In this document: positions 1 to 6,236 of the stretch, in pieces
Layout: each line of letters opens with the position of its first letter
Numbering within the stretch: position 1 is the stretch's first letter
NCBI GenBank assembly: GCA_030596185.1
Contig: JAUVKP010000045.1
Coordinates: 1 to 7,610 of the forward strand
Direction of reading: 5' to 3'
Source: Fidelibacterota bacterium
GTDB lineage: Bacteria > Fidelibacterota > Fidelibacteria > Fidelibacterales > Fidelibacteraceae
DNA: 7,610 nucleotides
Made by a program: the position numbers and the translations under genes
The notes under the pieces: model-generated
Database searches by the model: none
Told to the model about the DNA's origin: nothing
The model's input: the letters and a program-made list of their open reading frames with translations, nothing else

Positions 1-1
1 C

Positions 2-562
2 AGAGATGAATCGGATGATCTGAGAGAGGCATATAATGCAAAATATTCCGATGAAAATGATGAATTTTCACCCATTATGCTGAATTTTATGGATCAAAAT
101 GAAATGCGTTCACTGATGGTAATGATGGATAGTGCCATTTACAGTATGCTTTTTATTTTCATGCTCGTGATGTTCATCGTGTTATGGAATGCAGGATTAC
201 TGAACGGCATCCGTCGTTATTCCGAAGTCGGGTTGCGTTTGGCGATCGGTGAAGGAAAACAACACCTGATCAACTCCTTGCTCATCGAAGCACTTGTCGT
301 TGGCTTTGTTGGCTCTGTCATTGGTACATTGTTAGGCTTGGCTTTGTCCTGGTACTTCCAGAAATATGGTTTGGATGTTGGATACGCCATGGAAAATTCA
401 TCCATTATGTTCGCGAACGTATTTCGCGCAAAGATCACAGGCCAGACTTTATATATTGGATTCATTCCCGGTATGACGGCAACCTTCCTCGGTACGCTGA
501 TGGCCAGCCGGGGGATCAAGAAACGGCAAACCGCTCAATTATTCAAAGAATTGGAAGTGTAA
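2..562 (+). CDS. ABC transporter permease, FtsX/LolE-MacB type (5' end outside window)
   Basis: This is the C-terminal 186 residues of an inner-membrane permease; the reading frame is open to the left edge, so the ATG at 77 is internal and not the start. Visible are a hydrophilic stretch (the end of a periplasmic domain), then three membrane segments at about residues 44-65, 89-119 and 149-169. Between the first two lies the cytoplasmic signature IRRYSEVGLRLAIGEGK, the FtsX-family coupling loop (usually R-x-x-E-[IV]-G-x-x-x-A-x-G), which contacts the ATPase. The family norm is about 400 residues with four membrane segments, so roughly half is present. The protein ends in a short cytoplasmic tail. 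The stop codon is followed after one base by the LolA-like gene, so the two are surely co-transcribed. Together they suggest a Lol-like exporter moving lipid or lipoprotein out of the inner membrane. The actual substrate is not readable from the sequence. Confidence 0.88.
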   Translation, partial: RDESDDLREAYNAKYSDENDEFSPIMLNFMDQNEMRSLMVMMDSAIYSMLFIFMLVMFIVLWNAGLLNGIRRYSEVGLRLAIGEGKQHLINSLLIEALVVGFVGSVIGTLLGLALSWYFQKYGLDVGYAMENSSIMFANVFRAKITGQTLYIGFIPGMTATFLGTLMASRGIKKRQTAQLFKELEV

Positions 563-563
563 T

Positions 564-1307
564 ATGAATGCAAAAAAAATAATAACATTGCTTTTATGTA
601 CAGTGATGATCGCTTTCGCAACCTATCCGGATGGGGGTGAACTTCTTAAGAAGATGGATAAGGTCATGGCTTCTGAAACCCAGAAACTTACCTCGAAAAT
701 GATTATTAATACGAACCGTGGATCAAGAACGATCGAAACCCGATCCTATACCAAGGGAGAGGACTATTCCTTTACGGAGTATCTGGCTCCTGCCCGTGAA
801 GAAGGTATCAAGATGTTGAAGATCAAGGATGATCTCTGGACATACGATCCCGATGCGGATCGGACCATCACTATCTCGGGGCATATGCTGCGCCAATCGA
901 TCAACGGCTCCGATCTATCCTATGAGGATATGATGTCGGATGAAACCCTTAATGATGACTACAAAGCTGCAACTAAGGGCGAGGAGATTATTTTTGATCG
1001 AGCATGCTGGGTTGTCGAACTCACGGCATTAAAGACGGGTGTAGCTTATCCGACACGCAAGCTATGGATTGACAAAGAACGATATTTACCTTTACGTGGT
1101 GAGTATTTTGCTAAAAGCGGTAAATTGCTTAAGCGTATGGAAATCCTAAAGGTCATGCAAACCGATGGTCGCTGGTTCCCCAAAGAGATGCACTATCAGG
1201 ATGTGCTTAACAAGAAAAGCAAAGGAACATCCTTTATCATAGAAAGTGTGGAATTTGATGTGGAAATCCCCAAATATATTTTCACAAAGGCAGCCTTGAA
1301 GAAGTAG
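564..1307 (+). CDS. LolA-like outer membrane lipoprotein-sorting protein
   Basis: A 247-residue exported protein of the outer-membrane lipoprotein-sorting family (LolA/LolB-like fold, a half-open beta barrel with a greasy pocket). Residues 1-19 form a signal peptide (MNAKK, a hydrophobic core, then A-F-A before T20). The Cys at 12 has Leu at -1 and is not a lipobox, so a soluble periplasmic product is more likely than a lipoprotein. The recognisable family core is at about 82-124: KMLKIKDDLWTYDPDADR followed by ISGHMLRQSINGSDLSYEDM, matching the conserved 'M-x-R-Q-S-x-x-G-S-D-[FL]-S-x-x-D' pattern. Later features are RKLWID at 165-170 and LPLRGEYFAKSGKLLKRME at 175-193. The length is normal for the family. 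The ATG lies one base after the permease stop, which implies translational coupling and a role as periplasmic partner of that ABC transporter. Which lipid or lipoprotein it carries is unknown. Confidence 0.87.
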   Translation: MNAKKIITLLLCTVMIAFATYPDGGELLKKMDKVMASETQKLTSKMIINTNRGSRTIETRSYTKGEDYSFTEYLAPAREEGIKMLKIKDDLWTYDPDADRTITISGHMLRQSINGSDLSYEDMMSDETLNDDYKAATKGEEIIFDRACWVVELTALKTGVAYPTRKLWIDKERYLPLRGEYFAKSGKLLKRMEILKVMQTDGRWFPKEMHYQDVLNKKSKGTSFIIESVEFDVEIPKYIFTKAALKK

Positions 1308-1330
1308 GAAAATTAAAAAAATGTGATATT

Positions 1331-1358
1331 GTATGGAACAGGCATGCCTGTTCCGTAC
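1331..1358. repeat. Palindromic element A (GTA-N-core-N-TAC family)
   Basis: A 28-base near-perfect palindrome. The left arm GTATGGAACAGGCA pairs with the right arm at 1345-1358, with T1334 opposite G1355 as the only non-Watson-Crick position; the inner 20 bases (1335-1354) are a perfect palindrome. It sits between the convergent ends of the LolA-like gene (stop 1305-1307) and the methyltransferase (stop 1369-1371), so it may act as a bidirectional transcription stop. There is no T-run directly abutting either side, only TTATTT on the plus side and a T7 about 14 bases out on the minus side, so it is not a textbook intrinsic terminator. It shares its ends and architecture with elements at 2007 and 7585. 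Confidence 0.8.
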
Positions 1359-1368
1359 TTATTTATAA

Positions 1369-1977
1369 TCAATAATAAAATAACAGATTTTCAACTTTCA
1401 ATTTCTCAACTATCTTCCGAATATGTTTCGGCGTGGTTCCGCAACACCCGCCTACAATACAAGCACCTGCTTCAATGATCTCAGGAACAAAGGCGGACAT
1501 CCTCTCAGGTGTTTCCGGATAAACGGTGTCTGTTCCTTCCATTATGGGAAGTCCCGCGTTGGCATGGATCAGAATAGGATGGTCCGGAGCAACTGTTTTG
1601 ATGGCTTTCACATAATCTACCATCCCGTCGAGCCCATTTCCGCAATTGGTTCCAAGTACATCCACACTAAGTTTCAGCATTTTTTCAGTATAGGTTTCCG
1701 GAGTAACACCCATCATAGAAAATCCATTTTCAAAAGTAAAAGTACAAATAATGGGAAGTCCTGTGGTTTTCGCAGCCCTGATCACGAGTTCGGCTTCATC
1801 TAGTGCAGAAAATGTTTCAATACATAAGGCATCAACGCCACCGTCAGCCAAGCCCTGCACCTGAAGAAGGAAATCTTCGTACAGTTCTTCTTCACTTATT
1901 TCACCCATCATCAATATGGCACCGGAAGGACCAATAGATCCAATGACCCAATGATCGTCACCCGCAGCTTTGCGCAT
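1369..1977 (-). CDS. Homocysteine S-methyltransferase family protein, N-terminally truncated
   Basis: A 202-residue protein matching the C-terminal two-thirds of the homocysteine S-methyltransferase TIM barrel (the MetH N-terminal module, MmuM and BHMT family), which transfers a methyl group to homocysteine to make methionine. The three zinc ligands are present: Cys112 in GTNCGNG and Cys178-Cys179 in GGCCGTTPKHI. Also present are VIGSIGPSG at 11-19 and LCIETFSALDEAEL at 51-64, whose Glu54 corresponds to the family's substrate-binding Glu. Full-length members are about 290-310 residues. The missing part is the first strand with D-G-[AG]-M-G-T and the T-N-T-F region, so half of the homocysteine site is absent. 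Upstream the frame stays open only to a TAA at 2032-2034, passing through palindrome B, with no ATG, GTG or TTG. A GGGA five bases before the ATG could act as a ribosome site. It is probably a decaying remnant; an independently folded partial protein is less likely. Confidence 0.75.
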   Translation of the reverse strand: MRKAAGDDHWVIGSIGPSGAILMMGEISEEELYEDFLLQVQGLADGGVDALCIETFSALDEAELVIRAAKTTGLPIICTFTFENGFSMMGVTPETYTEKMLKLSVDVLGTNCGNGLDGMVDYVKAIKTVAPDHPILIHANAGLPIMEGTDTVYPETPERMSAFVPEIIEAGACIVGGCCGTTPKHIRKIVEKLKVENLLFYY

Positions 1978-2006
1978 AATATTCCCATAATTTATAAATG
2001 ATTGAT

Positions 2007-2035
2007 GTAGAGACGGAGCACTGCTCCGTCTTTAC
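2007..2035. repeat. Palindromic element B (GTA-N-core-N-TAC family)
   Basis: A 29-base hairpin: the left arm GTAGAGACGGAGCA (2007-2020), a single central C at 2021, and the complementary right arm at 2022-2035. Fourteen paired positions hold one non-Watson-Crick pair, G2010 opposite T2032. It lies 10 bases beyond the stop of the EamA transporter on the minus strand and directly upstream of the truncated methyltransferase, whose open frame runs into it. It may terminate or stabilise the transporter mRNA. No T-run follows on either strand. Confidence 0.82.
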
Positions 2036-2045
2036 CAAAATTTAT

Positions 2046-2972
2046 TTAAAATATTTCGTGTCTTTTAATTCTTTGTGCCTTGATTTTCTTTGTGTTTTTG
2101 TGTGATGTTCTTTTAATTTGCGTTATCAACACAGCTCCCATGATCAAAACGGCTCCCAAGATTTGGCGAGAGCTCATCGTTTCATGCAGGATCAGCCAGC
2201 CGCCCAAAGCCCCAAAAACGCTTTCAGTCGACAGGATCAGTGACGCGTAGGCCGGGTTGGCATCTTTAAGCGCGACCACATGCAGTGTATATGCGATACC
2301 AACCGCTCCAATTCCACCATATAAAATTGATGGTAAAGCAGGGGATAGAGCCTCGAGATTAATGGGTTCTGTAAATAGGGCTACAATAATGCTTAGGATG
2401 GCACAAACTAAAAATTGAAGTAAAGATAAACGAATGGCACCGACCCGTGAAGAATAATGCGCAATAAATAGAAAATGTACTGCCCATAAAATAGCACAGG
2501 TGATAACAAAAAGATCACCACGCTCAATGGTAAAATCTTTTGTTATAGACATGAAATATACTCCGGCAAGAGCAATACCAATACTGATCCATATTATATT
2601 ACTTGTTTTATGCTTTAAAAAAATCCCAAAGATCGGAACCAGCACCATATAGAGAGCGGTAATAAAACTGGCCTTTGCTGCTGTAGTGGTTTGTAGTCCA
2701 ATTTGTTGAGCACTTACAGCCAGAAAAAGAAGAACACCAACGATCAATCCCGATATCAAGATGGTTTTTTTTTCGACCTTGATCTTGCGCTCTTGCTTTC
2801 TTGTTATGAAATAAATCGGTAGTAAACATAACACTCCGATCCCAAAGCGGATTGCCGTATAAAAAAATGGTCCAATATAGTTCATACCATCGCGCTGGGC
2901 AACAAATCCGAGTCCCCATAAGATAGCCGCAACGATTAGCATAATATCGGTTTTTATTTCTTTTTTATTCAT
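2046..2972 (-). CDS. EamA/DMT-superfamily membrane transporter
   Basis: A 308-residue inner-membrane protein of the drug/metabolite transporter superfamily, with two tandem EamA domains at about residues 7-140 and 152-286 and about ten hydrophobic segments. Family signs are ILWGLGFVAQRDG near the N-terminus, the block QQIGLQTTTAAKASFITALY at 89-108 followed by MVLVPIFG, and STESVFGALGGWLILHE at 248-264, the usual 'E-x-x-x-[AG]-x-x-[AG]-x-x-x-L-x-E' end of domain two. The substrate is unknown; relatives export amino acids or metabolites. The start at 2972 (MNKKEIKTD) was chosen because the open frame further upstream to 3098 is Cys/Phe/Leu-rich sequence encoded by the CACAAAG repeat and not by EamA sequence. 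No clear Shine-Dalgarno site is visible. The last 22 residues (287-308, Lys/Arg-rich) lie wholly inside another copy of that repeat, so the ancestral protein probably ended near residue 286. Confidence 0.88.
   Translation of the reverse strand: MNKKEIKTDIMLIVAAILWGLGFVAQRDGMNYIGPFFYTAIRFGIGVLCLLPIYFITRKQERKIKVEKKTILISGLIVGVLLFLAVSAQQIGLQTTTAAKASFITALYMVLVPIFGIFLKHKTSNIIWISIGIALAGVYFMSITKDFTIERGDLFVITCAILWAVHFLFIAHYSSRVGAIRLSLLQFLVCAILSIIVALFTEPINLEALSPALPSILYGGIGAVGIAYTLHVVALKDANPAYASLILSTESVFGALGGWLILHETMSSRQILGAVLIMGAVLITQIKRTSHKNTKKIKAQRIKRHEIF
2071..2114 (+). repeat. CTTTGTG-rich dispersed repeat, copy L
   Basis: This copy carries CTTTGTG at 2071 and 2088 and the tail TGTGTGATGTTCTTTT to 2114. 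Positions 2086-2114 match the reverse complement of 3017-3045 at 27 of 29 bases, the two differences being C for T and G for T. It overlaps the 3' end of the EamA gene and encodes most of its basic C-terminal tail. Confidence 0.7.
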
Positions 2973-3016
2973 GCGGTGAAAATAGTAAAACAAGTTTAAT
3001 GGAAAAAGGAAAAACG

Positions 3017-3084
3017 AAAAGAACCTCACACAAAAGCACAAAGAACACAAAGTACCACAAAGAAGAAAGTATATTTCCACAAAG
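3017..3084 (-). repeat. CTTTGTG-rich dispersed repeat, copy R1
   Basis: On the plus strand this reads as four CACAAAG heptamers (3037, 3046, 3056, 3078) preceded by AAAAGAACCTCACACAAAAG. Read on the minus strand, it begins CCTTTGTGGAAA (completed by 3085), has CTTTGTGGTACTT in the middle and ends in TGTGAGGTTCTTTT. Its last 29 bases pair with copy L across the transporter gene, and its whole length aligns in inverted orientation with R2. It falls in the 5' untranslated region of the transporter, ending 45 bases before the start codon. Confidence 0.72.
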
Positions 3085-3135
3085 GAAAACGAGTGCACAA
3101 AAAAATACAGATTGAAAATTGTATATTAAATATTT

Positions 3136-3254
3136 CTTTGTGAGCTTAATAAGCTTTGAGGAAATTATTCATTGTGGTCTTATTTACCTTTGTGGAAAAA
3201 AATATTCTTAGTGGCTTTGCGGTACTTGATGGCTTTGTGTGATGTGTTTTTTTT
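3136..3254 (+). repeat. CTTTGTG-rich dispersed repeat, copy R2 and degenerate units
   Basis: CTTTGTG occurs at 3136, 3188 and 3233, with one-base variants at 3154 (CTTTGAG), 3170 (CATTGTG) and 3215 (CTTTGCG). The section 3187-3250 aligns with the reverse complement of R1: both begin CCTTTGTGGAAA, both have CTTTG[TC]GGTACTT in the middle, and both end with TGTGA[GT]GT. The spacing between blocks differs, as expected of diverged copies. Confidence 0.65.
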
Positions 3255-3318
3255 TAAACAAAAAAACGCAAATGTTAGTTGACATTTAAGAACGAATAAG
3301 AGTAAGTTTAAACGTTGT

Positions 3319-3346
3319 TTGAATAGGGTTAATTTAACACCATAAT
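3319..3346 (+). promoter_or_regulatory. Candidate sigma70-type promoter for korAB-fumarase
   Basis: TTGAAT at 3319-3324 (four of six to TTGACA) is separated by 16 bases from CATAAT at 3341-3346 (five of six to TATAAT). Transcription would begin near 3353 and give a leader of about 115 bases. It is the best-scoring pair I found by eye, in an AT-rich region where chance matches are common. Confidence 0.35.
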
Positions 3347-3387
3347 TAATTGATTCAAGTGGATGTAACTAAAGAAATTAAGGGATG

Positions 3388-3415
3388 AAAAACGCAACGC
3401 TGTCACAGCGTTTTT
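3388..3415 (+). promoter_or_regulatory. Leader hairpin with two alternative stems upstream of korA
   Basis: AACGCTG (3396-3402) pairs with CAGCGTT (3406-3412) around a three-base loop, followed by TTTGTGTTT. This resembles an intrinsic terminator. A competing stem pairs AAAAACGC (3388-3395) with GCGTTTTT (3408-3415). Both use the same right arm, because the left arm is effectively duplicated (AACGCAACGC). No plus-strand gene lies upstream to be terminated, so it would act in the korA leader, perhaps as an attenuator, or as a stop for antisense or read-through RNA. Confidence 0.4.
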
Positions 3416-3453
3416 GTGTTTACAACAAGAAATATTTTCTAAATTTGAATAAA

Positions 3454-3462
3454 GGGTAAGGA
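3454..3462 (+). promoter_or_regulatory. Ribosome binding site of korA
   Basis: GGGTAAGGA precedes the ATG at 3467; the AAGGA part ends four bases before the start. It supports this ATG, which also begins directly before the first beta strand of the gamma domain. Confidence 0.55.
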
Positions 3463-3466
3463 AAAC

Positions 3467-5260
3467 ATGTTAAACAACAAAAATATCGTGATCGGTATTG
3501 CAGGATCCGGAGGCGAAGGCATTATTTCTGCCGGTGAGATTCTTGTGAACGCAGCATCCAGTGAGGGACTTTTTGTCTTTATGCTGAAAAGTGTCGGTGC
3601 ACAGATTCGTGGTGGAGAGAGCTCTATTCGTGTCCGCGTAAGTGATCTGCCTGTACAGTCACAGGGAGACCGTATTGATGTTTTAGTCGTTCTCAGCTGG
3701 AAGAATTTTCTTCGATTTAAATCGGAACTGCAGCTGGAGGAAAAAGTTATTATCGTGAGTGACACAGATGATCCGATGCCGGATGAGGAGATACCTTTAA
3801 CGGAATCTCAACGTGAATTTTGGTATAAAATTCCTTTCGCAAAACTTGCAGAAGAGCACGCGGGAACACATCAGGCCAAGAATATTGTTATGCTTGGTGC
3901 AATTTCAGAGATATTTTCACTGCCCAGAGAAGCATTGAGCAAATCCATCAAGAAAAAATTTAAATATAAAACTCCTGAAATTATTGAGAACAATATAAAA
4001 GCGATGGTTGCCGGGGTAGAATATGTTAAAACGCAGGTAGTAAAAAACGATCCGCTCATATTTGAATATCAACATCGCAAGCCCCGTTTGGTTATGCAAG
4101 GCAATGAAGCAATTGCATTGGGCGCGATATATGCCGGTTTAGATTATTATGCCGGATATCCAATTACGCCTTCCACAGAGATCATGGAATGGATTTCACG
4201 TTATTTGCCTCAGCGGGATGGTATAGCCATGCAGATGGAGGATGAACTGGCATCCATCAATGCGATCTTAGGTGCATCTTTTGCGGGTAAGAAAGCTATG
4301 ACGGCAACTTCGGGACCCGGAATATCCTTGATGAATGAAGGTATTGGACTTGCTTCAATGGCAGAACTTCCTGTTGTGATAATCAATGTTCAGCGCGGGG
4401 GACCGTCTACCGGTCTGCCAACCAAAACAGAGCAGGCAGATCTCATGCAGGCAATCTGGGGTTCTCACGGAGATTCACCACGGGTGGTAATTGCCCCGTG
4501 TGATGTGGAAGACTGTTTCGATTCTACCGTGTTGGCATTTTACATTGCGGAGAAATATCAATGTCCGGTAATTGTATTATCTGATCAGTTTATCGGTCAC
4601 CGAAAAGAATCGGTCAATCCCGAATCGATAGGGGGATTAAACAGTGGGTTCCGGAAAATATATCAGCGCGATGTTCCTTCAGCGGAAGAATTAAAAGATT
4701 ATAATCGCTATAAAATAACGGAAAATGGTGTTTCTCCAATGACTTCTCTGGGTATTAAAGGTGGGGAATATTTGGGTTCCGGTATTGAGCATGATGAGAA
4801 AGGTTCACCCAGAGGTGATGCCGCTAACCATGCAAAGATGACCGAAAAACGCTGGAAAAAGTTTGAATACATTAAAGAAGAATTTCGTTTCGAACGCTTT
4901 TATGGTTCCAAAGAAGCAAAACTGGGTATCATAGCCTGGGGGTCTACTAAAGGAGCGGTTAAAGAGGCGGTACTTAAAGCCAATGCGATGGGTATGTCAG
5001 TTGAGGCAATCATTCCTCAAATTGTTTATCCTTTCCTGATCGAACCGTTTAAAGAATTTATTAAAAATAAAGACAGGGTTATTATTGCAGAAATGTCTTA
5101 TGCCGGTCAATTTAGGCGGTACCTGCGCGGATTTCTTCGTTTTAGCCAGTATGGAGTTAAGGTTATTCCTTTCACAAAAGCCGGAGGATCTCCTTTCATG
5201 GTTGAAGAAATATTGGATAAGATCATTGAAGAATGGAAAGAAATGGAGGCCCAACGATGA
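3467..5260 (+). CDS. korA: 2-oxoglutarate (2-oxoacid):ferredoxin oxidoreductase, fused gamma-alpha subunit
   Basis: A 597-residue cytoplasmic enzyme subunit. With KorB it catalyses CoA-dependent oxidative decarboxylation of 2-oxoglutarate to succinyl-CoA with ferredoxin reduction, or the reverse. Residues 1 to about 190 are the gamma (POR) domain, with AGSGGEGIISAGEIL at 12-26 and SVGAQIRGGESS at 42-53. Residues about 208-400 are the pyrimidine-binding alpha domain, with YAGYPITPSTEIMEW at 228-242, the E-D-E that contacts the TPP aminopyrimidine region at 258-260, SGPGISLMNEGIGLASMAEL at 282-301 and RGGPSTGLPTKTEQADL at 310-326. Residues about 484-597 form the C-terminal domain. The fused gamma-alpha form of about 600 residues is typical of two-subunit 2-oxoacid oxidoreductases such as the Sulfolobus enzyme. 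The substrate is inferred from family resemblance and the fumarase neighbours; pyruvate or branched-chain 2-oxoacids are not excluded. No ferredoxin-like delta subunit is encoded here. It overlaps korB by four bases. Confidence 0.92.
   Translation: MLNNKNIVIGIAGSGGEGIISAGEILVNAASSEGLFVFMLKSVGAQIRGGESSIRVRVSDLPVQSQGDRIDVLVVLSWKNFLRFKSELQLEEKVIIVSDTDDPMPDEEIPLTESQREFWYKIPFAKLAEEHAGTHQAKNIVMLGAISEIFSLPREALSKSIKKKFKYKTPEIIENNIKAMVAGVEYVKTQVVKNDPLIFEYQHRKPRLVMQGNEAIALGAIYAGLDYYAGYPITPSTEIMEWISRYLPQRDGIAMQMEDELASINAILGASFAGKKAMTATSGPGISLMNEGIGLASMAELPVVIINVQRGGPSTGLPTKTEQADLMQAIWGSHGDSPRVVIAPCDVEDCFDSTVLAFYIAEKYQCPVIVLSDQFIGHRKESVNPESIGGLNSGFRKIYQRDVPSAEELKDYNRYKITENGVSPMTSLGIKGGEYLGSGIEHDEKGSPRGDAANHAKMTEKRWKKFEYIKEEFRFERFYGSKEAKLGIIAWGSTKGAVKEAVLKANAMGMSVEAIIPQIVYPFLIEPFKEFIKNKDRVIIAEMSYAGQFRRYLRGFLRFSQYGVKVIPFTKAGGSPFMVEEILDKIIEEWKEMEAQR
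5245..5249 (+). promoter_or_regulatory. Ribosome binding site of korB
   Basis: GGAGG inside the end of korA lies seven bases before the ATG at 5257. It selects that start over the upstream GTG/TTG-type or internal alternatives around 5233. Confidence 0.7.
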
Positions 5261-6120
5261 GTGAAGTCCTGAGATCAACAGATTATAAAAGTAATTTAAA
5301 ACCTATTTGGTGTGCGGGATGTGGCGATTTTGGAGTTTTAGCTTCTATCTATAAAGCATTTGAAGAACTACAACTTCAACCGGAAAATACCGCCGTTTGT
5401 TCGGGCATTGGCTGCTCAAGCCGTTTACCCGGATATATAAATGCCTACACTTTTAACGGTATTCACGGTCGGGTATTACCCTTTGCGACCGGTGTAAAGA
5501 TGGCCAGTCCGAAGTCAACGGTAATTGCTGTTGGAGGCGATGGTGACGGATTTTCTATCGGTGCGGGTCATATTGGACACGCAGCACGAAAAAACATCGA
5601 CATTACCTATATTGTAATGGATAACAGTATTTATGGCTTGACCAAAGGACAAGCATCTCCGACGACCCCTTTGGGTGTAAAAACAAAAACGACCTATTAT
5701 GGGAATATGGGCATGACCTTTAATCCGGTTCGCATGCTGATCGCTTATAAGGCATCGTTTGTTGCCCGCACTTTTGCCGGAAATCCAAAGCATGTACAGG
5801 AAATGATCGTAAAAGCAATTCAGCATCCCGGTTTTTCATTTGTTGAAATTTTATCACCCTGTGTGACCTTTCGCGGAAAAGATCAATTTAAAATTATTCG
5901 CGATAAATCAACTTATTTGAATGAAACTCATGATGTCGAAGATGAATTAAAGGCTTTTGATATTGCCAATAACGAGGAATATTATGCTCTGGGTGTGATC
6001 TATAAAAAAGTGCGGCCAACTTATGCTGAGATCGTTAGAGAACATGTGACGAAAAAAGCGAAAGCTACTGTAAATGGAACACCCAAGATAGATGAATTAT
6101 TGGAGCAATTTCAGCCATAG
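5257..6120 (+). CDS. korB: 2-oxoglutarate (2-oxoacid):ferredoxin oxidoreductase, beta subunit
   Basis: A 287-residue beta subunit binding thiamine pyrophosphate and one 4Fe-4S cluster. WCAGCGDFGV (18-27) gives Cys19 and Cys22, SGIGCSSR (49-56) gives Cys53, and SPCVTF (200-205) gives Cys202. This spacing matches the four cluster ligands reported for the Sulfolobus two-subunit enzyme (Cys12, 15, 46, 197). The TPP/Mg motif is GGDGDGFSIG (93-102) followed by MDNSIYGLTKGQ (121-132), where Asn123 completes the GDG-N pattern. Length is normal for the family (about 280-300). The start at 5257 is set by the GGAGG seven bases upstream and by the ATGA overlap with the korA stop, which implies coupled synthesis at equal ratio. 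Electrons leave through the cluster to a separate ferredoxin. The gene ends at TAG 6118-6120, directly against the fumarase alpha coding region. Confidence 0.93.
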   Translation: MSEVLRSTDYKSNLKPIWCAGCGDFGVLASIYKAFEELQLQPENTAVCSGIGCSSRLPGYINAYTFNGIHGRVLPFATGVKMASPKSTVIAVGGDGDGFSIGAGHIGHAARKNIDITYIVMDNSIYGLTKGQASPTTPLGVKTKTTYYGNMGMTFNPVRMLIAYKASFVARTFAGNPKHVQEMIVKAIQHPGFSFVEILSPCVTFRGKDQFKIIRDKSTYLNETHDVEDELKAFDIANNEEYYALGVIYKKVRPTYAEIVREHVTKKAKATVNGTPKIDELLEQFQP

Positions 6121-6122
6121 GG

Positions 6123-6236
6123 ATAATAGATATCTTAAATGAACAGAAATTTACAAAAATAGTTGCTGATCTTATTCAGCGAACCGCTTGTGAATTACCT
6201 GAAGATATTAAACAAGCTCTTGTATCTGCTAAGGCA
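6123..6236 (+). other. In-frame N-terminal coding extension of fumarase alpha without a usual start codon
   Basis: In the frame of the downstream fumarase this stretch reads IIDILNEQKF, then TKIVADLIQRTACELPEDIK and QALVSAKA, with no stop. The part ADLIQRTACELPEDIKQAL fits the conserved first helices of class I fumarase alpha subunits (pattern L-I-x-x-[TA]-x-x-x-L-P-x-D-[VI]-x-x-A-L), so it belongs to the protein. The frame is open from 6096, after a TGA at 6093-6095, but contains no ATG, GTG or TTG before 6237; only ATT, ATA and ATC codons are available. An ATG at 6139 lies in another frame and meets a TAG after seven codons. One extra A in the A5 run at 6155-6159 would join that ATG to the fumarase frame, giving MNRNLQKIVADLIQ. 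Confidence 0.7.

Larger units (their letters stand above)
2973..3466. other. Divergent intergenic region between transporter and korA
   Basis: A 494-base AT-rich stretch without a convincing gene. It holds, in order, the minus-oriented repeat copy R1 (3017-3084), the plus-oriented units R2 (3136-3254), a T9-AAAC-A7 tract (3247-3266), a candidate sigma70-type promoter (3319-3346), a leader hairpin (3388-3415) and the korA ribosome site. Repeats occupy about 40 percent of it. Open frames across it are low-complexity translations of the repeats. Confidence 0.7.

Noticed and set aside
1423..1803. A 126-codon open frame on the plus strand.
   Set aside because: It lies antisense to the methyltransferase, whose product shows clear family motifs; the plus-strand translation resembles nothing.
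2973..3098. A 42-codon N-terminal extension of the transporter starting at 3098.
   Set aside because: It is Cys/Phe/Leu-rich translation of the CACAAAG repeat, and the EamA domain starts properly at MNKKEIKTD from 2972.
3136..3254. A CRISPR array, suggested by recurring short units.
   Set aside because: The units are seven bases long, degenerate and irregularly spaced, with no constant repeat or spacer length and no cas genes.
3247..3266. The T9-AAAC-A7 tract as an intrinsic terminator.
   Set aside because: A pure A:T stem is too weak for termination, and no gene on the plus strand ends upstream.
3279..3284. A perfect TTGACA that might be a -35 box.
   Set aside because: No good -10 hexamer follows at 16-18 bases (the best is TAAGTT); the pair at 3319/3341 fits better. 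It could still be a second promoter.
5233..5256. An eight-residue longer korB beginning at 5233.
   Set aside because: GGAGG at 5245-5249 is correctly spaced only for the ATG at 5257, which also forms the ATGA overlap.
5515..5826. A 103-codon minus-strand open frame inside korB.
   Set aside because: It is a shadow of a strongly conserved coding region, with no ribosome site or family resemblance.
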